35,907 nucleotides of DNA from Candidatus Kerfeldbacteria bacterium RIFCSPHIGHO2_12_FULL_48_17 (GTDB lineage: Bacteria > Patescibacteriota > Patescibacteriia > HO2-48-17), in assembly GCA_001818775.1 (NCBI GenBank), contig MHKD01000041.1, positions 1 through 35,907 of the forward strand, in the 5' to 3' direction. The translations under genes were made by a program, and so were the position numbers. How positions within the stretch are numbered: position 1 is the first letter of the stretch; each line of letters begins with the position of its first letter. This document shows, piece by piece, positions 9,315 to 19,168 of this stretch. The notes under the pieces were generated by a model. It made no database searches. It worked only from the letters and a program-made list of their open reading frames with translations, and had not been told where the DNA came from.

Positions 9315-11819
9315 GTGATTCGCCCAAAGATTTTTTCGGCACAAATGTCTCCAAAGAAAAAAACACAATCAAAAATACAGCAGCGCAAACAAGTCATAAC
9401 CGTGCGCACCACGGCTTTTTCTGTTCCCCAGGAAAATATCATCAATCTGAAAAAATCCACGGAATCAGGCAAAAATTCCCAAGCATCAACACAAGGACAA
9501 AACAATAAAACAAGACATTTTTTTCGGCGGAGAAGAGAAAAAGCAGAAGCATTCGATGCATCAAAAAACGGAAATGAACCACAACAGACGTCGCGAAATA
9601 TTTTCTTCCGGCCACTGCCCGAGCAATCAACCGCAAAAAAACTTTTTCTCAAAAGCCATTTTGCGGTAACCCCAAAGCCAACAGCTAAGCCGAATCTTTA
9701 CCAGCAATCCCAGCAACGTCAACCTGGGACGCAGCAGCCCCGGCTTCAGCCGCCGCCCCAAGAACGATTGCAAACGCCGCAACCGCAACAACGACCCAAA
9801 AGAAAACCTATACATTGGCCAAAACTCAAGCTCCCATCAAAAAAAGTCTTCATGCGGCAGCTTGCTATTTTTATCGTTGGCGCGGTGGTTCTTGTGACAC
9901 CCATTTACGCTTCGAGTCTGTATACCAAAGCCACCGTCGAAAAAGAAGCCCTCATCGCACATACCAAAGCCGGAATCGAACAACTTCAAACCGGCATTGA
10001 TCTTCTTATGGTCGGCGAAAAAGAAGAAGCTCGTGACGCCTTTATTCAGGCCAACCAAACATTCACCAAAGCGGAAAAAGAACTCAAAGGCGCGACGATC
10101 GGCCTCACATTTATCATAAAAAAACTCCCGGGCCCGGGAAAGCAGGTAGCTGCGGCTGACAATATCATTCAGGCCGGACGGGAAGCGGCGCAAGCCGGCG
10201 AGCAGATCGCCAAATCCATACAGGCCATAGAAGCACTCGGTACGATTTTTCAAAATAAAGATCAAGAGGTGCAGCTGACCGAAGCCCTGGTGGTGGCCAA
10301 GCGCGCCCTTGATCCGGCAATCGAGCACATAAAAAATGCCATCAGTTATGTCAAAAAAATAGACGGCAGTGTCATACCGGAAGAAAATAAACCGATGTTT
10401 GATCTCGTGCAAAGTAAACTCCCACTGGCCGAAACCACACTGAACCAGGTCAACGGCCTTTTCAACGGTCTCCTTACCGTACTCGGACACGACCAGAAAC
10501 AGCGCTACCTGCTCGTGTTTGGGAACAATGACGAACTCCGCGCATCTCTGGGATTCATCGGGGGTTTTGCGCTGATTGATATTGATGAAGGACGTGTGGA
10601 TGCCGTCGAAGTTCCGGGCGGCGGTATTTACGATGCTTCGAGCTGGCTTGATCAAAAACTGCAGGCACCGGCGCCTTTGCGTCTGGTGAATGCGCACTGG
10701 TTTATGCAGGACGCCAACTGGTGGCCCGACTGGCCCGCGTCGGCTCAAAAGCTGATGTGGTTCTATGAACACAGTCAGGGTCCAACCGTTGACGGTGTCA
10801 TCGGAATCACGCCGGATATTATCGAGCGCTTACTCATGATTACCGGTCCGATTGATATGACGAAAGATTACGGTGAGATTATAGACAGCACCAATTTCCG
10901 GCGCATTGCCCAGGAGTCATCAGAAGTCGATTTGAAAGGCACCGAAACGCCCAAGCAGCTGCTGGCCGACCTCACCCCGATTTTACTTGATAGGGTATTT
11001 CAGCTTAAAAAAGAAGACATACTGCCGACACTCATGGCACTCAATGAAGCGATCACCGAACGCGAGATGCTGATCTATTTCCGGGATGCGAAGCTCGAGC
11101 AGCAAATGCGCGATTTCGGCTGGGCGGGGGAAATCGCAGCCACGGATAAGGATTATTTGGCAATCATCAAAACCAACATTGCCGGTGGAAAAACCGACGG
11201 TGTCATTGACGACAGTGTCAGTCATGATGTAAACATAGCAGGCGATGGGAGTATCAACGATACGGTGACATACACTCGTGTTCACAACGGCGATCCAAAA
11301 AATATTTTACAGGGAATAAAAAATACTTCATTTATCAGATTTTATGTGCCCGAAGGAAGTACACTCGTGCGAGCGGAAGGATTCAGCGACATTCCTGATG
11401 CGAAATTTTCGACACCGGACGCAGACGCGGTTGTTGATGAAGATTTCGTGAAAAACGAGGGCACGATTGTCACTGATGAAATCACTGGTACACGCATCCA
11501 AAACAGTTTCGGGAAAACCGTGTTTGGAAACTGGCTGGAAGTGGCGCCGGGAGAAGGCAAGACTGTGACCATTGAATACAGGTTGCCGTTCAGGCTCGAT
11601 GTCAGTAATAAAACACAGGCGCAGACATTCAGTGTCCTGTATCAGAAACAGGCCGGCGCGCGGGCCATGACGATGAACACCAAAGTCAGATACCCCAAAG
11701 GCGTTGCCATCACCAAAGCCTTTCCCGAGGAAAGTAACGAAACCGCGAACGGTGCCACGCTGACAACCAATCTGAAAGCCGATGTTTTCTTTGGCGTACT
11801 TACGCAGGCGGCACCGTAA
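9315..11819 (+). CDS. DUF4012 domain-containing membrane protein
   Basis: 834 aa; Q/P-rich N-terminus, one TM (FIVGAVVLVTPIYASSLY), then DQKQRYLLVFGNNDELRASLGFIGGFALI...VNAHWFMQDANWWPDWPASAQ typical of DUF4012. ATG 9345 is an alternative start. Confidence 0.85.
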   Translation: MIRPKIFSAQMSPKKKTQSKIQQRKQVITVRTTAFSVPQENIINLKKSTESGKNSQASTQGQNNKTRHFFRRRREKAEAFDASKNGNEPQQTSRNIFFRPLPEQSTAKKLFLKSHFAVTPKPTAKPNLYQQSQQRQPGTQQPRLQPPPQERLQTPQPQQRPKRKPIHWPKLKLPSKKVFMRQLAIFIVGAVVLVTPIYASSLYTKATVEKEALIAHTKAGIEQLQTGIDLLMVGEKEEARDAFIQANQTFTKAEKELKGATIGLTFIIKKLPGPGKQVAAADNIIQAGREAAQAGEQIAKSIQAIEALGTIFQNKDQEVQLTEALVVAKRALDPAIEHIKNAISYVKKIDGSVIPEENKPMFDLVQSKLPLAETTLNQVNGLFNGLLTVLGHDQKQRYLLVFGNNDELRASLGFIGGFALIDIDEGRVDAVEVPGGGIYDASSWLDQKLQAPAPLRLVNAHWFMQDANWWPDWPASAQKLMWFYEHSQGPTVDGVIGITPDIIERLLMITGPIDMTKDYGEIIDSTNFRRIAQESSEVDLKGTETPKQLLADLTPILLDRVFQLKKEDILPTLMALNEAITEREMLIYFRDAKLEQQMRDFGWAGEIAATDKDYLAIIKTNIAGGKTDGVIDDSVSHDVNIAGDGSINDTVTYTRVHNGDPKNILQGIKNTSFIRFYVPEGSTLVRAEGFSDIPDAKFSTPDADAVVDEDFVKNEGTIVTDEITGTRIQNSFGKTVFGNWLEVAPGEGKTVTIEYRLPFRLDVSNKTQAQTFSVLYQKQAGARAMTMNTKVRYPKGVAITKAFPEESNETANGATLTTNLKADVFFGVLTQAAP

Positions 11820-11829
11820 TCCATAAAGC

Positions 11830-13473
11830 ATGATCAAAAATCAGCTGCAAAAACTCCAGAACACGATTATCGGCGGGGCCATCATCATCGGCCTGGCCTC
11901 TGTTTTGAGTCGCCTGACCGGCCTGCTGAGAGACAATATTTTCGCCCGAAAATTCGGAGCAGGCGAAACCCTCGACATTTACTATGCTGCTTTCAAAGTT
12001 CCTGATTTTATTTTCAATATTCTCATACTCGGCGCACTCTTCGCATCATTCATTCCCGTCTTTCTCGAATACTGGAACAAAGACCACGACGAAGCCTGGG
12101 ACACGGTCAGTTCAGTGCTCAACATTCTCCTCGCCGGCCTGCTCATTTTCGGCGGTCTGGCTTTTATTTTTGCCAATCCGCTCAGCAACCTGCTCGTACC
12201 GGGTTGGTCACCGGAACTCAAAGCCCAAACAGCCGAACTGACGCGCATCATGCTGCTCAGTATGTTTTTCTTCGGCATCAGCAATATTTTTTCCGGTATT
12301 CTCAGCTCCTTCCGCCGTTTTTCCGCGTATGCGATCGCACCGATCCTTTATAACGTCGGCATCATTATCGGTACGGTGTGGTTTTATGACATCTTCGGTA
12401 TCAAGGGTTTGGCGTACGGCGTTGTGCTGGGTTCACTTCTACACCTCCTCATCCAACTTCCGGCCGTTCTGCGAACCGGTTTCACCTGGCGCGCCACGTT
12501 CGATATCAAAAACCCCGGTGCCAGAAAAATTTTCCGCCTGATGGTGCCGCGTTCACTGGCCCTCGCCGCCGGTCAAATCAATATCCTGATTATCACCATC
12601 ATTGCTTCGGCGCTTCCGGCCCGCAGTCTCACCATCTGGGGCTGGGCTGACAACCTGCAGCATTTCCCGATCAATGTTTTCGGTGTATCACTCGCGCTGT
12701 CCGCCTTTCCCGTTTTCAGTCAGGCCTTCATCGAAAAAGACCAGAAAAAGTTCAAACAGGCCTTTTCCGACAGTTTCCGTCGTATTCTCTTTTTCATTAT
12801 TCCCATCAGCGTCGCCACACTCCTGCTGCGCGCGCAGATTGTCCGCCTTGTGCTCGGTGTCGGCGCCGGCAACTTCGGCTGGGATGACACCTTCGACACG
12901 GCCCAAACCCTGGGATTTTTCTCAATATCGCTCTTCGCGCAGGCATCCATACCGCTCCTGGCCCGCACCTTTTTCGCCCGCCAGGATACCAAAACTCCGG
13001 TGGTCATCAGCATTTTTACCGTAGTTGTGAACGCTGTGCTGGCCTGGTGGCTGGCATCATTTATGGGTATCTTTGGCTTAGCTCTGGCCTTTTCCCTGTC
13101 ATCACTCTTGAACATGCTGCTGCTTCTTGCTACATTGCGTGTACATATCGGCTACCTCGACGATAAGCAGATCACCAGCTCAACGCTGAAGATCGTTATT
13201 GCCTCGGGGGTGATGGGTGTCATCATCCAGGGCGCAAAATATTTTTTGGACGAATACCTCGTTAACACACACACATATGTCGGCATACTGACCCAGACCC
13301 TCGGCGCACTCTTTATGGGTGCTCTCATCTATCTCGTCATCGCTGTCTATGGTAATTTTTCCGAAGCCCTCATGGTGAAAAGCTGGCTCCTCAAAGCCAA
13401 ACAACTGCTTTTGAACGCCGGTAATGGAAACGGTGGCAACGGCAGCGGCATGAGCAAGGGCGTAAAAAAATAA
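11830..13473 (+). CDS. murJ: MurJ/MviN-family lipid II flippase
   Basis: VLSRLTGLLRDNIFARKFGAGETLDIYYAAFKVPDFIFNILILGALFASFIPVF; multi-TM. Confidence 0.92.
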   Translation: MIKNQLQKLQNTIIGGAIIIGLASVLSRLTGLLRDNIFARKFGAGETLDIYYAAFKVPDFIFNILILGALFASFIPVFLEYWNKDHDEAWDTVSSVLNILLAGLLIFGGLAFIFANPLSNLLVPGWSPELKAQTAELTRIMLLSMFFFGISNIFSGILSSFRRFSAYAIAPILYNVGIIIGTVWFYDIFGIKGLAYGVVLGSLLHLLIQLPAVLRTGFTWRATFDIKNPGARKIFRLMVPRSLALAAGQINILIITIIASALPARSLTIWGWADNLQHFPINVFGVSLALSAFPVFSQAFIEKDQKKFKQAFSDSFRRILFFIIPISVATLLLRAQIVRLVLGVGAGNFGWDDTFDTAQTLGFFSISLFAQASIPLLARTFFARQDTKTPVVISIFTVVVNAVLAWWLASFMGIFGLALAFSLSSLLNMLLLLATLRVHIGYLDDKQITSSTLKIVIASGVMGVIIQGAKYFLDEYLVNTHTYVGILTQTLGALFMGALIYLVIAVYGNFSEALMVKSWLLKAKQLLLNAGNGNGGNGSGMSKGVKK

Positions 13474-13489
13474 CCTACGATTACACTTC

Positions 13490-14275
13490 ATGCAAATTCA
13501 TTTTCTTACCATCAATATTTGGTGCGGTGGAATTCTTTTGCGCCCACTTTTACGTTATCTCAAAGAAACCGATGCCGATATTATTAACATGCAGGAAGTC
13601 TTCAATGGTTACGGCCAGAATCCAGCCGCACAACCGAAGGATCAAACTCCACCTCCGGAAAAGCGTTTTCGCACTTTGGAAATATTTACCAAAGAACTCA
13701 ATTACCCATACATGCATTTTGCGCCGGAATGTATGCGCAAACTAAAAGAGGGAACATTTGAGCATGGTATCGCAACATTCTCAAAATATCCAATCGTGTC
13801 GTCAAAAGTAACATTCACGCACGGGGCATACGGCGAAATAGAGGAAAAACGGGAATTATTCAGTCAGATGCCGCGGAATTTGCAGCACAACGTCATCGAC
13901 GCCAACGGTACCAAACTGAATATTTTCAACACCCACGGTATCTGGGGCGAAGATGGCCGTGACACTCCTGAACGCATCACACTCGGCAAAACCATCGCCA
14001 AACATGTCGCCAGAATTGAACACACCGTACTCAGCGGCGATTTCAACATGGATCCGAACATCGAAGCGACGAGTTACATAGAAAAACATCTCGAGAGCGT
14101 CTTCAAAAACGAACTCACCTCAACATTTAACATGAAGCGCAAAGACAGCCCCGGATATGCCACGGCCGTTGCCGATATGATTTTCACCAGTCCCGATATT
14201 CACGTCACCAACAAGGCCTGCGATCTCGTTGACGTCAGCGATCATCTGCCGCTGCGCATCACATTCGAAATATAA
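13490..14275 (+). CDS. Endonuclease/exonuclease/phosphatase family protein
   Basis: FLTINIWCGG, DADIINMQEVFNG, NTHGIWG, VLSGDFNMDPN, ADMIFTS, DVSDHLPLRITFEI. Confidence 0.85.
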   Translation: MQIHFLTINIWCGGILLRPLLRYLKETDADIINMQEVFNGYGQNPAAQPKDQTPPPEKRFRTLEIFTKELNYPYMHFAPECMRKLKEGTFEHGIATFSKYPIVSSKVTFTHGAYGEIEEKRELFSQMPRNLQHNVIDANGTKLNIFNTHGIWGEDGRDTPERITLGKTIAKHVARIEHTVLSGDFNMDPNIEATSYIEKHLESVFKNELTSTFNMKRKDSPGYATAVADMIFTSPDIHVTNKACDLVDVSDHLPLRITFEI

Positions 14276-14276
14276 C

Positions 14277-16085
14277 ATGCCCATCAATCAAGCCCACATC
14301 CGAAATTTTTGCATCATCGCTCACATCGACCATGGTAAATCCACCCTGGCTGACCGGCTTTTGGAATTTACCGGTACTATCGATAAGCGCGCCATGAAAG
14401 ATCAGGTTCTGGATCAGATGGATATCGAACGCGAGCGGGGAATCACCATCAAACTGCAGCCGGTGCGCATGGAATATACGTATCGAGGCGAAAAATACAT
14501 TCTCAACCTTATCGACACGCCCGGACACGTTGACTTCACCTATGAAGTTTCCCGTTCACTGCAGGCCTGCGAAGGAGCGCTCCTGGTCGTTGATGCCACG
14601 CAGGGTATAGAAGCCCAAACCCTGGCCAACCTCTATCTGGCCTTCGATCAAAATCTGGAAATTATTCCGGTCGTCAATAAAATTGATCTGCCCGCCGCTG
14701 ATCCCGACAAAGTCAGCCACGAAATTATGAAACTCATCGGTTGCAAAAAAGAAGATATTATTCTGGCTTCCGGCAAAGTCGGCACCGGCGTTGCCGATAT
14801 TCTCAAGGCCGTCATCGAACGCATAGCAGCGCCAACGGGCAACCACGACGCGCCATCACGCGCCCTTATTTTTGATTCGGTCTATGACGATTACCGCGGC
14901 GTTATCACCTACCTGCGCATGGTTGATGGCTCCATAAAAAAAGGTGAAGAACTGCTCCTGATGGCGCAAAAAAATCCAACCCAGGCCCTTGACACCGGTT
15001 TTTTCAAACCGCAACTCGTGAGTACGCCGCAGCTGCAAACCGGCGAAATCGGTTATATTGTCACCGGGTTCAAAGATATTGAAGCCGCCCGCGTTGGCGA
15101 TACGGTCACGGCCAAAGCGACCGGCAAACAGGCGCATAAAGCGCTGCCGGGGTATAAGCAGGTCAAGCCCATGGTATATGCGGGAATTTTTTGCAAAGAT
15201 GGCAGTGACTATCCTGATCTCAAAAAAGCTATGGCTAAACTCAAGCTCAATGATTCCAGTTTGCAGTACGAAGTTGAAAATTCACCAGCACTGGGTTTTG
15301 GTTTTCGCTGCGGCTTTCTGGGTTTGCTGCATATGGAAGTGGTGCAGGAGCGTCTCAAGCGTGAAGCTAATCTGGATGTTATGGTAACGGCGCCTTCGGT
15401 AGAATATAAAGTGACACTTTCCAGTGGCGAAAAAGTTGCCGTCACCAGCCCACTGGAAATGCCGGATCCGAGTACCATTCAAAAAATCGAAGAGCCAGTG
15501 GCGAAGGTGGATATTGTTACCCCAACGGAATATATCGGCGCCATCATGCAACTGGTCAAAGAAAAAAAGGGCAATCCCACCGGCAATGAAATGGAATACC
15601 TCGATGAATTACGCGTCATCCTGCATTATGAAGTGCCCCTGTCAGGCGTCGTGTCTGATTTTCATGACCGTCTCAAAAATGTCAGCGCCGGTTATGCGTC
15701 CATGAATTATGAGCTCAGTGGTTGGAAAGAAGCTGACGTGGTGCGACTTGATATTCTTGTCGCCGGAGATATCACCGAGCCGCTTTCCAGTATGGTGTAC
15801 CGCGATTCCGCCTTTTATGTCGGTCGAAAGATTGTTGCGGCCCTCAAAGATATTCTGCCGCGGCAGATGTTTGAAGTCCGCCTGCAGGCAGCCATCGGCG
15901 CCAAAATCATTGCCTCGGAACGTATTTCCGCCATGAGAAAAGATGTGACGGCCAAACTCTACGGTGGTGATGTCACCAGAAAACGAAAGTTGCTCGAAAA
16001 ACAGAAAAAGGGCAAACAGCGGATGAAAACCCAGGGCAAAGTGGATATCCCTCAGGAAGCCTTTTTGACGATTCTAAAAAAATAA
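14277..16085 (+). CDS. lepA: Elongation factor 4 (LepA)
   Basis: MPINQAHIRNFCIIAHIDHGKSTLADRLLEFTG; LNLIDTPGHVDFTYEVSRSLQACEGALLVVDATQGIEAQT; C-terminal KLYGGDVTRKRKLLEKQKKGKQRMK. Confidence 0.97.
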   Translation: MPINQAHIRNFCIIAHIDHGKSTLADRLLEFTGTIDKRAMKDQVLDQMDIERERGITIKLQPVRMEYTYRGEKYILNLIDTPGHVDFTYEVSRSLQACEGALLVVDATQGIEAQTLANLYLAFDQNLEIIPVVNKIDLPAADPDKVSHEIMKLIGCKKEDIILASGKVGTGVADILKAVIERIAAPTGNHDAPSRALIFDSVYDDYRGVITYLRMVDGSIKKGEELLLMAQKNPTQALDTGFFKPQLVSTPQLQTGEIGYIVTGFKDIEAARVGDTVTAKATGKQAHKALPGYKQVKPMVYAGIFCKDGSDYPDLKKAMAKLKLNDSSLQYEVENSPALGFGFRCGFLGLLHMEVVQERLKREANLDVMVTAPSVEYKVTLSSGEKVAVTSPLEMPDPSTIQKIEEPVAKVDIVTPTEYIGAIMQLVKEKKGNPTGNEMEYLDELRVILHYEVPLSGVVSDFHDRLKNVSAGYASMNYELSGWKEADVVRLDILVAGDITEPLSSMVYRDSAFYVGRKIVAALKDILPRQMFEVRLQAAIGAKIIASERISAMRKDVTAKLYGGDVTRKRKLLEKQKKGKQRMKTQGKVDIPQEAFLTILKK

Positions 16086-16090
16086 TACCC

Positions 16091-16236
16091 GCATGTGGTG
16101 TATGTGCTTTTGAGGGAGCTCAGTTTGCTTGCCAGGCTGGGTTCCCGATATATCGGGACTGGCATGCAAACTGCGCAGCTGAGGTCGCCGCAGGAGCGAC
16201 CGAAAGCGTGCCCGAAAAGGCACATACATCACATGC
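16091..16236. repeat. Large imperfect hairpin (nested palindromes)
   Basis: Outer arms GCATGTGGTGTATGTGCTTTT / AAAAGGCACATACATCACATGC; inner CAGTTTGC..GCCAG..TCCCGATATATCGGGA..CTGGC..GCAAACTG. Confidence 0.8.
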
Positions 16237-16243
16237 AGATTAA

Positions 16244-16366
16244 CCTGAATCCCGAAATTCTAACCTTAGCGAAATTTTTAAATCAGTTTTTCCTCTTTTT
16301 CGAACCGTTTACTTTCAAAAATTGCTAGCTTTAGCAAAATAGCATGAAATAATTTCGGGATTCAGG
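16244..16366. repeat. 123-bp inverted-repeat element
   Basis: Perfect 16-bp TIR CCTGAATCCCGAAATT / AATTTCGGGATTCAGG with imperfect inner arms. Confidence 0.75.
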
Positions 16367-16409
16367 AGATTATACTTGACAGATTGGCTAAGAATTCACT
16401 GTAACCAAC

Positions 16410-16440
16410 CCCGACTGTACCAGATAAAGAAGCAGTCGGG
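16410..16440 (+). promoter_or_regulatory. Hairpin in the 5' region of the sigma-factor operon
   Basis: CCCGACTG (16410-16417) / CAGTCGGG (16433-16440), upstream of the sigma gene. Confidence 0.5.
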
Positions 16441-16473
16441 ACATCATTAAACCGTTTCACATGTGCCTCTCAT

Positions 16474-17031
16474 ATGCTCGATAAGCAAGCGGAGCAAGAA
16501 CTCGTAACAGCAGCGCAATCCGGCGATGAAAATGCTATCATTACCCTATATGACGTCTATCTCCCGGCCATATATCGTTTTCTTTTTGCGCAAACCGGCA
16601 ACAAGGAAGATGCCGAAGATATCGCGCAAGACACGCTGACGGAAGCCTTTCGATCGCTGAAAAAATTCCGTGGCCAGGCGCGTTTTAAAAACTGGCTGTA
16701 TCAGATCGCCAAATTCAAACTGGCCGACTGGTGGCGCGCCAAATACAAGCAGCCCATCGTACCACTTGAGGATTTTTGCCCGGTAGCCACGCAGCCAGAC
16801 ATGTTTTTTGATGAAGACCATTCCGTTCTTGATAACATGAAGCAGGACCAAATCCAGAAAATACTGGAAGATTTGCCGGACAATTACAAGCGGGTATTGG
16901 AATACAGGTTTCTGAAAAATTTCTCTTTGAAGGAAACGGCCATCCACATGAACACCACTGAAGGCAACATTAAAGTTATGCAATTCAGAGCGCTCAAAAA
17001 AGCAGCTCAACTTTTTTCCCCAACACTATGA
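16474..17031 (+). CDS. RNA polymerase sigma factor, sigma-70/ECF family
   Basis: Region 2 YRFLFAQTGNKEDAEDIAQDTLTEAFRSLKKFRGQARFKNWLYQIAKFKLADWWR; region 4 LPDNYKRVLEYRFLKNFSLKETAIHMNTTEGNIKVMQFRALKKA. Confidence 0.93.
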   Translation: MLDKQAEQELVTAAQSGDENAIITLYDVYLPAIYRFLFAQTGNKEDAEDIAQDTLTEAFRSLKKFRGQARFKNWLYQIAKFKLADWWRAKYKQPIVPLEDFCPVATQPDMFFDEDHSVLDNMKQDQIQKILEDLPDNYKRVLEYRFLKNFSLKETAIHMNTTEGNIKVMQFRALKKAAQLFSPTL

Positions 17032-17798
17032 ATGAACCAATGAATGAAAATTTTTCCAAGAGCGATCTTGATCGGCTGGAAGAGTACATAGATGATCTCA
17101 ATCACGGTCGGTCTTCTGATGTCTTTGAAAAAATTCAAGATAAGGAACTTTTGGGTGTTTTGAAAGCGGCTCGTGACATGAAAGCCAGAGCGGCTGATGA
17201 TGAAATTGATCAGGCATTTTCCAGAAATCTTCGAAACCAAATTCTTCAGGAAGCAAAAGGCCAGGAAAGGGAAGTGCACCAAACCGGATCAGGCCGACTT
17301 TGGCGCTGGTTTGGATTCACTCTCGGCACCGTTGGGATTATGGCCGCAGTACTTGGCGTAGCGCTGGTCGTGACAGATCAAAAAAATACCAGCGGCACGG
17401 TAACAACCGTAAAAAACACGAATACCAAAAACGAGAATGTAAACCAGCCGGCAGTCACCGATAATAACCAAAACACGAATGGAACCGTAAACCGTAATCA
17501 GGGAACGGAAATTGTCCAGATCACCAACAGCGACACTCCGGAAAATCAGACAAATACCAACACAACAGTGCTTCCCGACGGCACGGAAACACTCGCAATA
17601 GCCGGAGGTGAAAATATTGAGGACGACGTCGTTGCCGCCTCGAGCGTAGAGATACCGATTGGCAGTTATGAGCTAACTCAGGCCGAGATCTCCATTGATG
17701 TGGCCAGTATTGAGAGTACCGTGAATGAAGTCGACCAGTGGATCGCCGATCCGGTATATGCGCAGCTCGAACAAGACACATCGCAAATTAAGCTTTAA
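17028..17798 (+). CDS. Putative anti-sigma factor / single-pass membrane protein
   Basis: ATGA-coupled to the sigma gene; N-terminal helical domain, one TM (FGFTLGTVGIMAAVLGVALVV), N/T-rich extracellular region. Confidence 0.6.
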   Translation: MNEPMNENFSKSDLDRLEEYIDDLNHGRSSDVFEKIQDKELLGVLKAARDMKARAADDEIDQAFSRNLRNQILQEAKGQEREVHQTGSGRLWRWFGFTLGTVGIMAAVLGVALVVTDQKNTSGTVTTVKNTNTKNENVNQPAVTDNNQNTNGTVNRNQGTEIVQITNSDTPENQTNTNTTVLPDGTETLAIAGGENIEDDVVAASSVEIPIGSYELTQAEISIDVASIESTVNEVDQWIADPVYAQLEQDTSQIKL

Positions 17799-17806
17799 CC
17801 ATACGT

Positions 17807-18601
17807 ATGAATAGCAGGTTCACAACAATTTTTTTCAGCTTCATGGTGATGAGCGCCATGGTTTTTGCGTATGCACCAAGCGCTGCGTCGGCAGACACAA
17901 CAGCTTCCCAGGATATACTCGATGAAACCCGCTCAGGATGGGAAGAGATGAAGGCAAAAGTTGAGGTCGGGATAGATACGATCTCAAACGAACTCCAGAA
18001 ATCGCTGTTGGAGAGTGGGCGCGCGTTTCTTGTGGCCATACAAGATACAGCTATGGGATTCATGAGTGAACTCCAGTCACGCATATCCGGATCCGGAAAG
18101 GCATCCCAGGGGGAGCAAGAAAGGATCACCCAGACCCTGGCGAATATCACAGAAAATATAGAGAACAAGCAAGCGGAGATTGCCAGCAGTCAAAGCATCT
18201 CCGATCTGGAAAATATCGCCAAGAGCATTCAAACCGAGGTTAATGCCTCAAAAGAGCAACTCGAGCGTTACAAAATAGCAGCGGTGTATGAAACATTAAC
18301 CAGGAGTCGGAACCGTGCTGCTGAGCTGCAGGTTCAATTGAACGAAGATATAAAAAAGCTCAACCAATCGGGAAAAAATACAGTGCAATTACAGTCACTT
18401 GCCGGTCAATATCAATCGTCACTGGATAGTCTCGATACGGTTGTCACTGGCCTGCAAACCATGCTCGCAGGCGCGACGACCGAAGCGAATGTAGCGGAGG
18501 GTTTGGAGTTTATACAATCAGGGAAGCAGCAGCTGACAAACTTACAAAGAATTTCTCAAGACATAGTCGGCGAATTACGAAAACTCGCCGGCACGAATTG
18601 A
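17807..18601 (+). CDS. Secreted coiled-coil protein of the sigma operon
   Basis: Signal peptide MNSRFTTIFFSFMVMSAMVFAYAPSAASAD followed by an amphipathic helical region. Confidence 0.6.
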   Translation: MNSRFTTIFFSFMVMSAMVFAYAPSAASADTTASQDILDETRSGWEEMKAKVEVGIDTISNELQKSLLESGRAFLVAIQDTAMGFMSELQSRISGSGKASQGEQERITQTLANITENIENKQAEIASSQSISDLENIAKSIQTEVNASKEQLERYKIAAVYETLTRSRNRAAELQVQLNEDIKKLNQSGKNTVQLQSLAGQYQSSLDSLDTVVTGLQTMLAGATTEANVAEGLEFIQSGKQQLTNLQRISQDIVGELRKLAGTN

Positions 18602-18638
18602 CAGACCCTTGATAGGGACACTGTTCAGCGGCAATCGA

Positions 18639-18668
18639 ACACACGCCCGAAGAAGCGTGTGTTTTTTA
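18639..18668 (+). terminator. Intrinsic terminator of the sigma operon
   Basis: AACACACG / CGTGTGTT stem followed by a T run. Confidence 0.75.
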
Positions 18669-18763
18669 TCAAAGTTCGGGCAAAACAGGGAAGATTGCCT
18701 ATGAACAAGAACATGAAAATTTCACTAATGTTAAATAAAAAATAAATAGTACGTCAGCGCGTA

Positions 18764-18792
18764 TTGACAAAAAAGAGCCATTGCGCTATCAT
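18764..18792 (+). promoter_or_regulatory. Sigma-70-type promoter
   Basis: TTGACA (18764-18769), 17-bp spacer, TATCAT (18787-18792). Confidence 0.75.
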
Positions 18793-18798
18793 ACATAT

Positions 18799-19057
18799 AC
18801 GTTTTTTTGTAAAAAAGTCACAAAACGAGAGAAAAGCCCCATGACGCGGGTCTTTCCATATGGGACGGAAGAAGAGACCAGGTAGGAGCGGCCGTTTCCC
18901 TCCAAACGACTGTCTGCTACCTGATCTCTGCAGCCGTTACACGTCCGGAGATACCAGTCTTATTTCCTGATCGTATCGTATTCACCTGATACCGTTATGA
19001 AATAAGCTGATATCTCATGAGGTGGTGACCTCATCTTTTAAAAGTTTAACCAAATAA
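18799..19057 (+). ncRNA. Candidate structured leader or small RNA
   Basis: Promoter-driven; helices AGAGAccAGGTAG/CTACCTgaTCTCT, CTTATTTC/GAAATAAG and GAGGTggtgACCTC; no long ORF. Confidence 0.45.
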
Positions 19058-19168
19058 ATGAGCAAACAAAAAAGAGTCGACGAAGCTGACAAACTTTTAC
19101 AGGAACTCAAAAAAGTGGAAGCTGAGGCAGATAGTCTGATAGAGCAACAGGAAAAGGGGAGAGAGTAG
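19058..19168 (+). CDS. Putative 36-aa small protein MSKQKRVDEADKLLQELKKVEAEADSLIEQQEKGRE
   Basis: Open frame between a promoter/leader and an intrinsic terminator; charged helical composition. Confidence 0.45.
   Translation: MSKQKRVDEADKLLQELKKVEAEADSLIEQQEKGRE

Noticed and set aside
16244-16366. Membership of the 123-bp element in the 160-bp family
   Set aside because: TIR and interior lack the GCTGCAA and TTTCGTCAC boxes and there is no TNA duplication; kept as a separate element.
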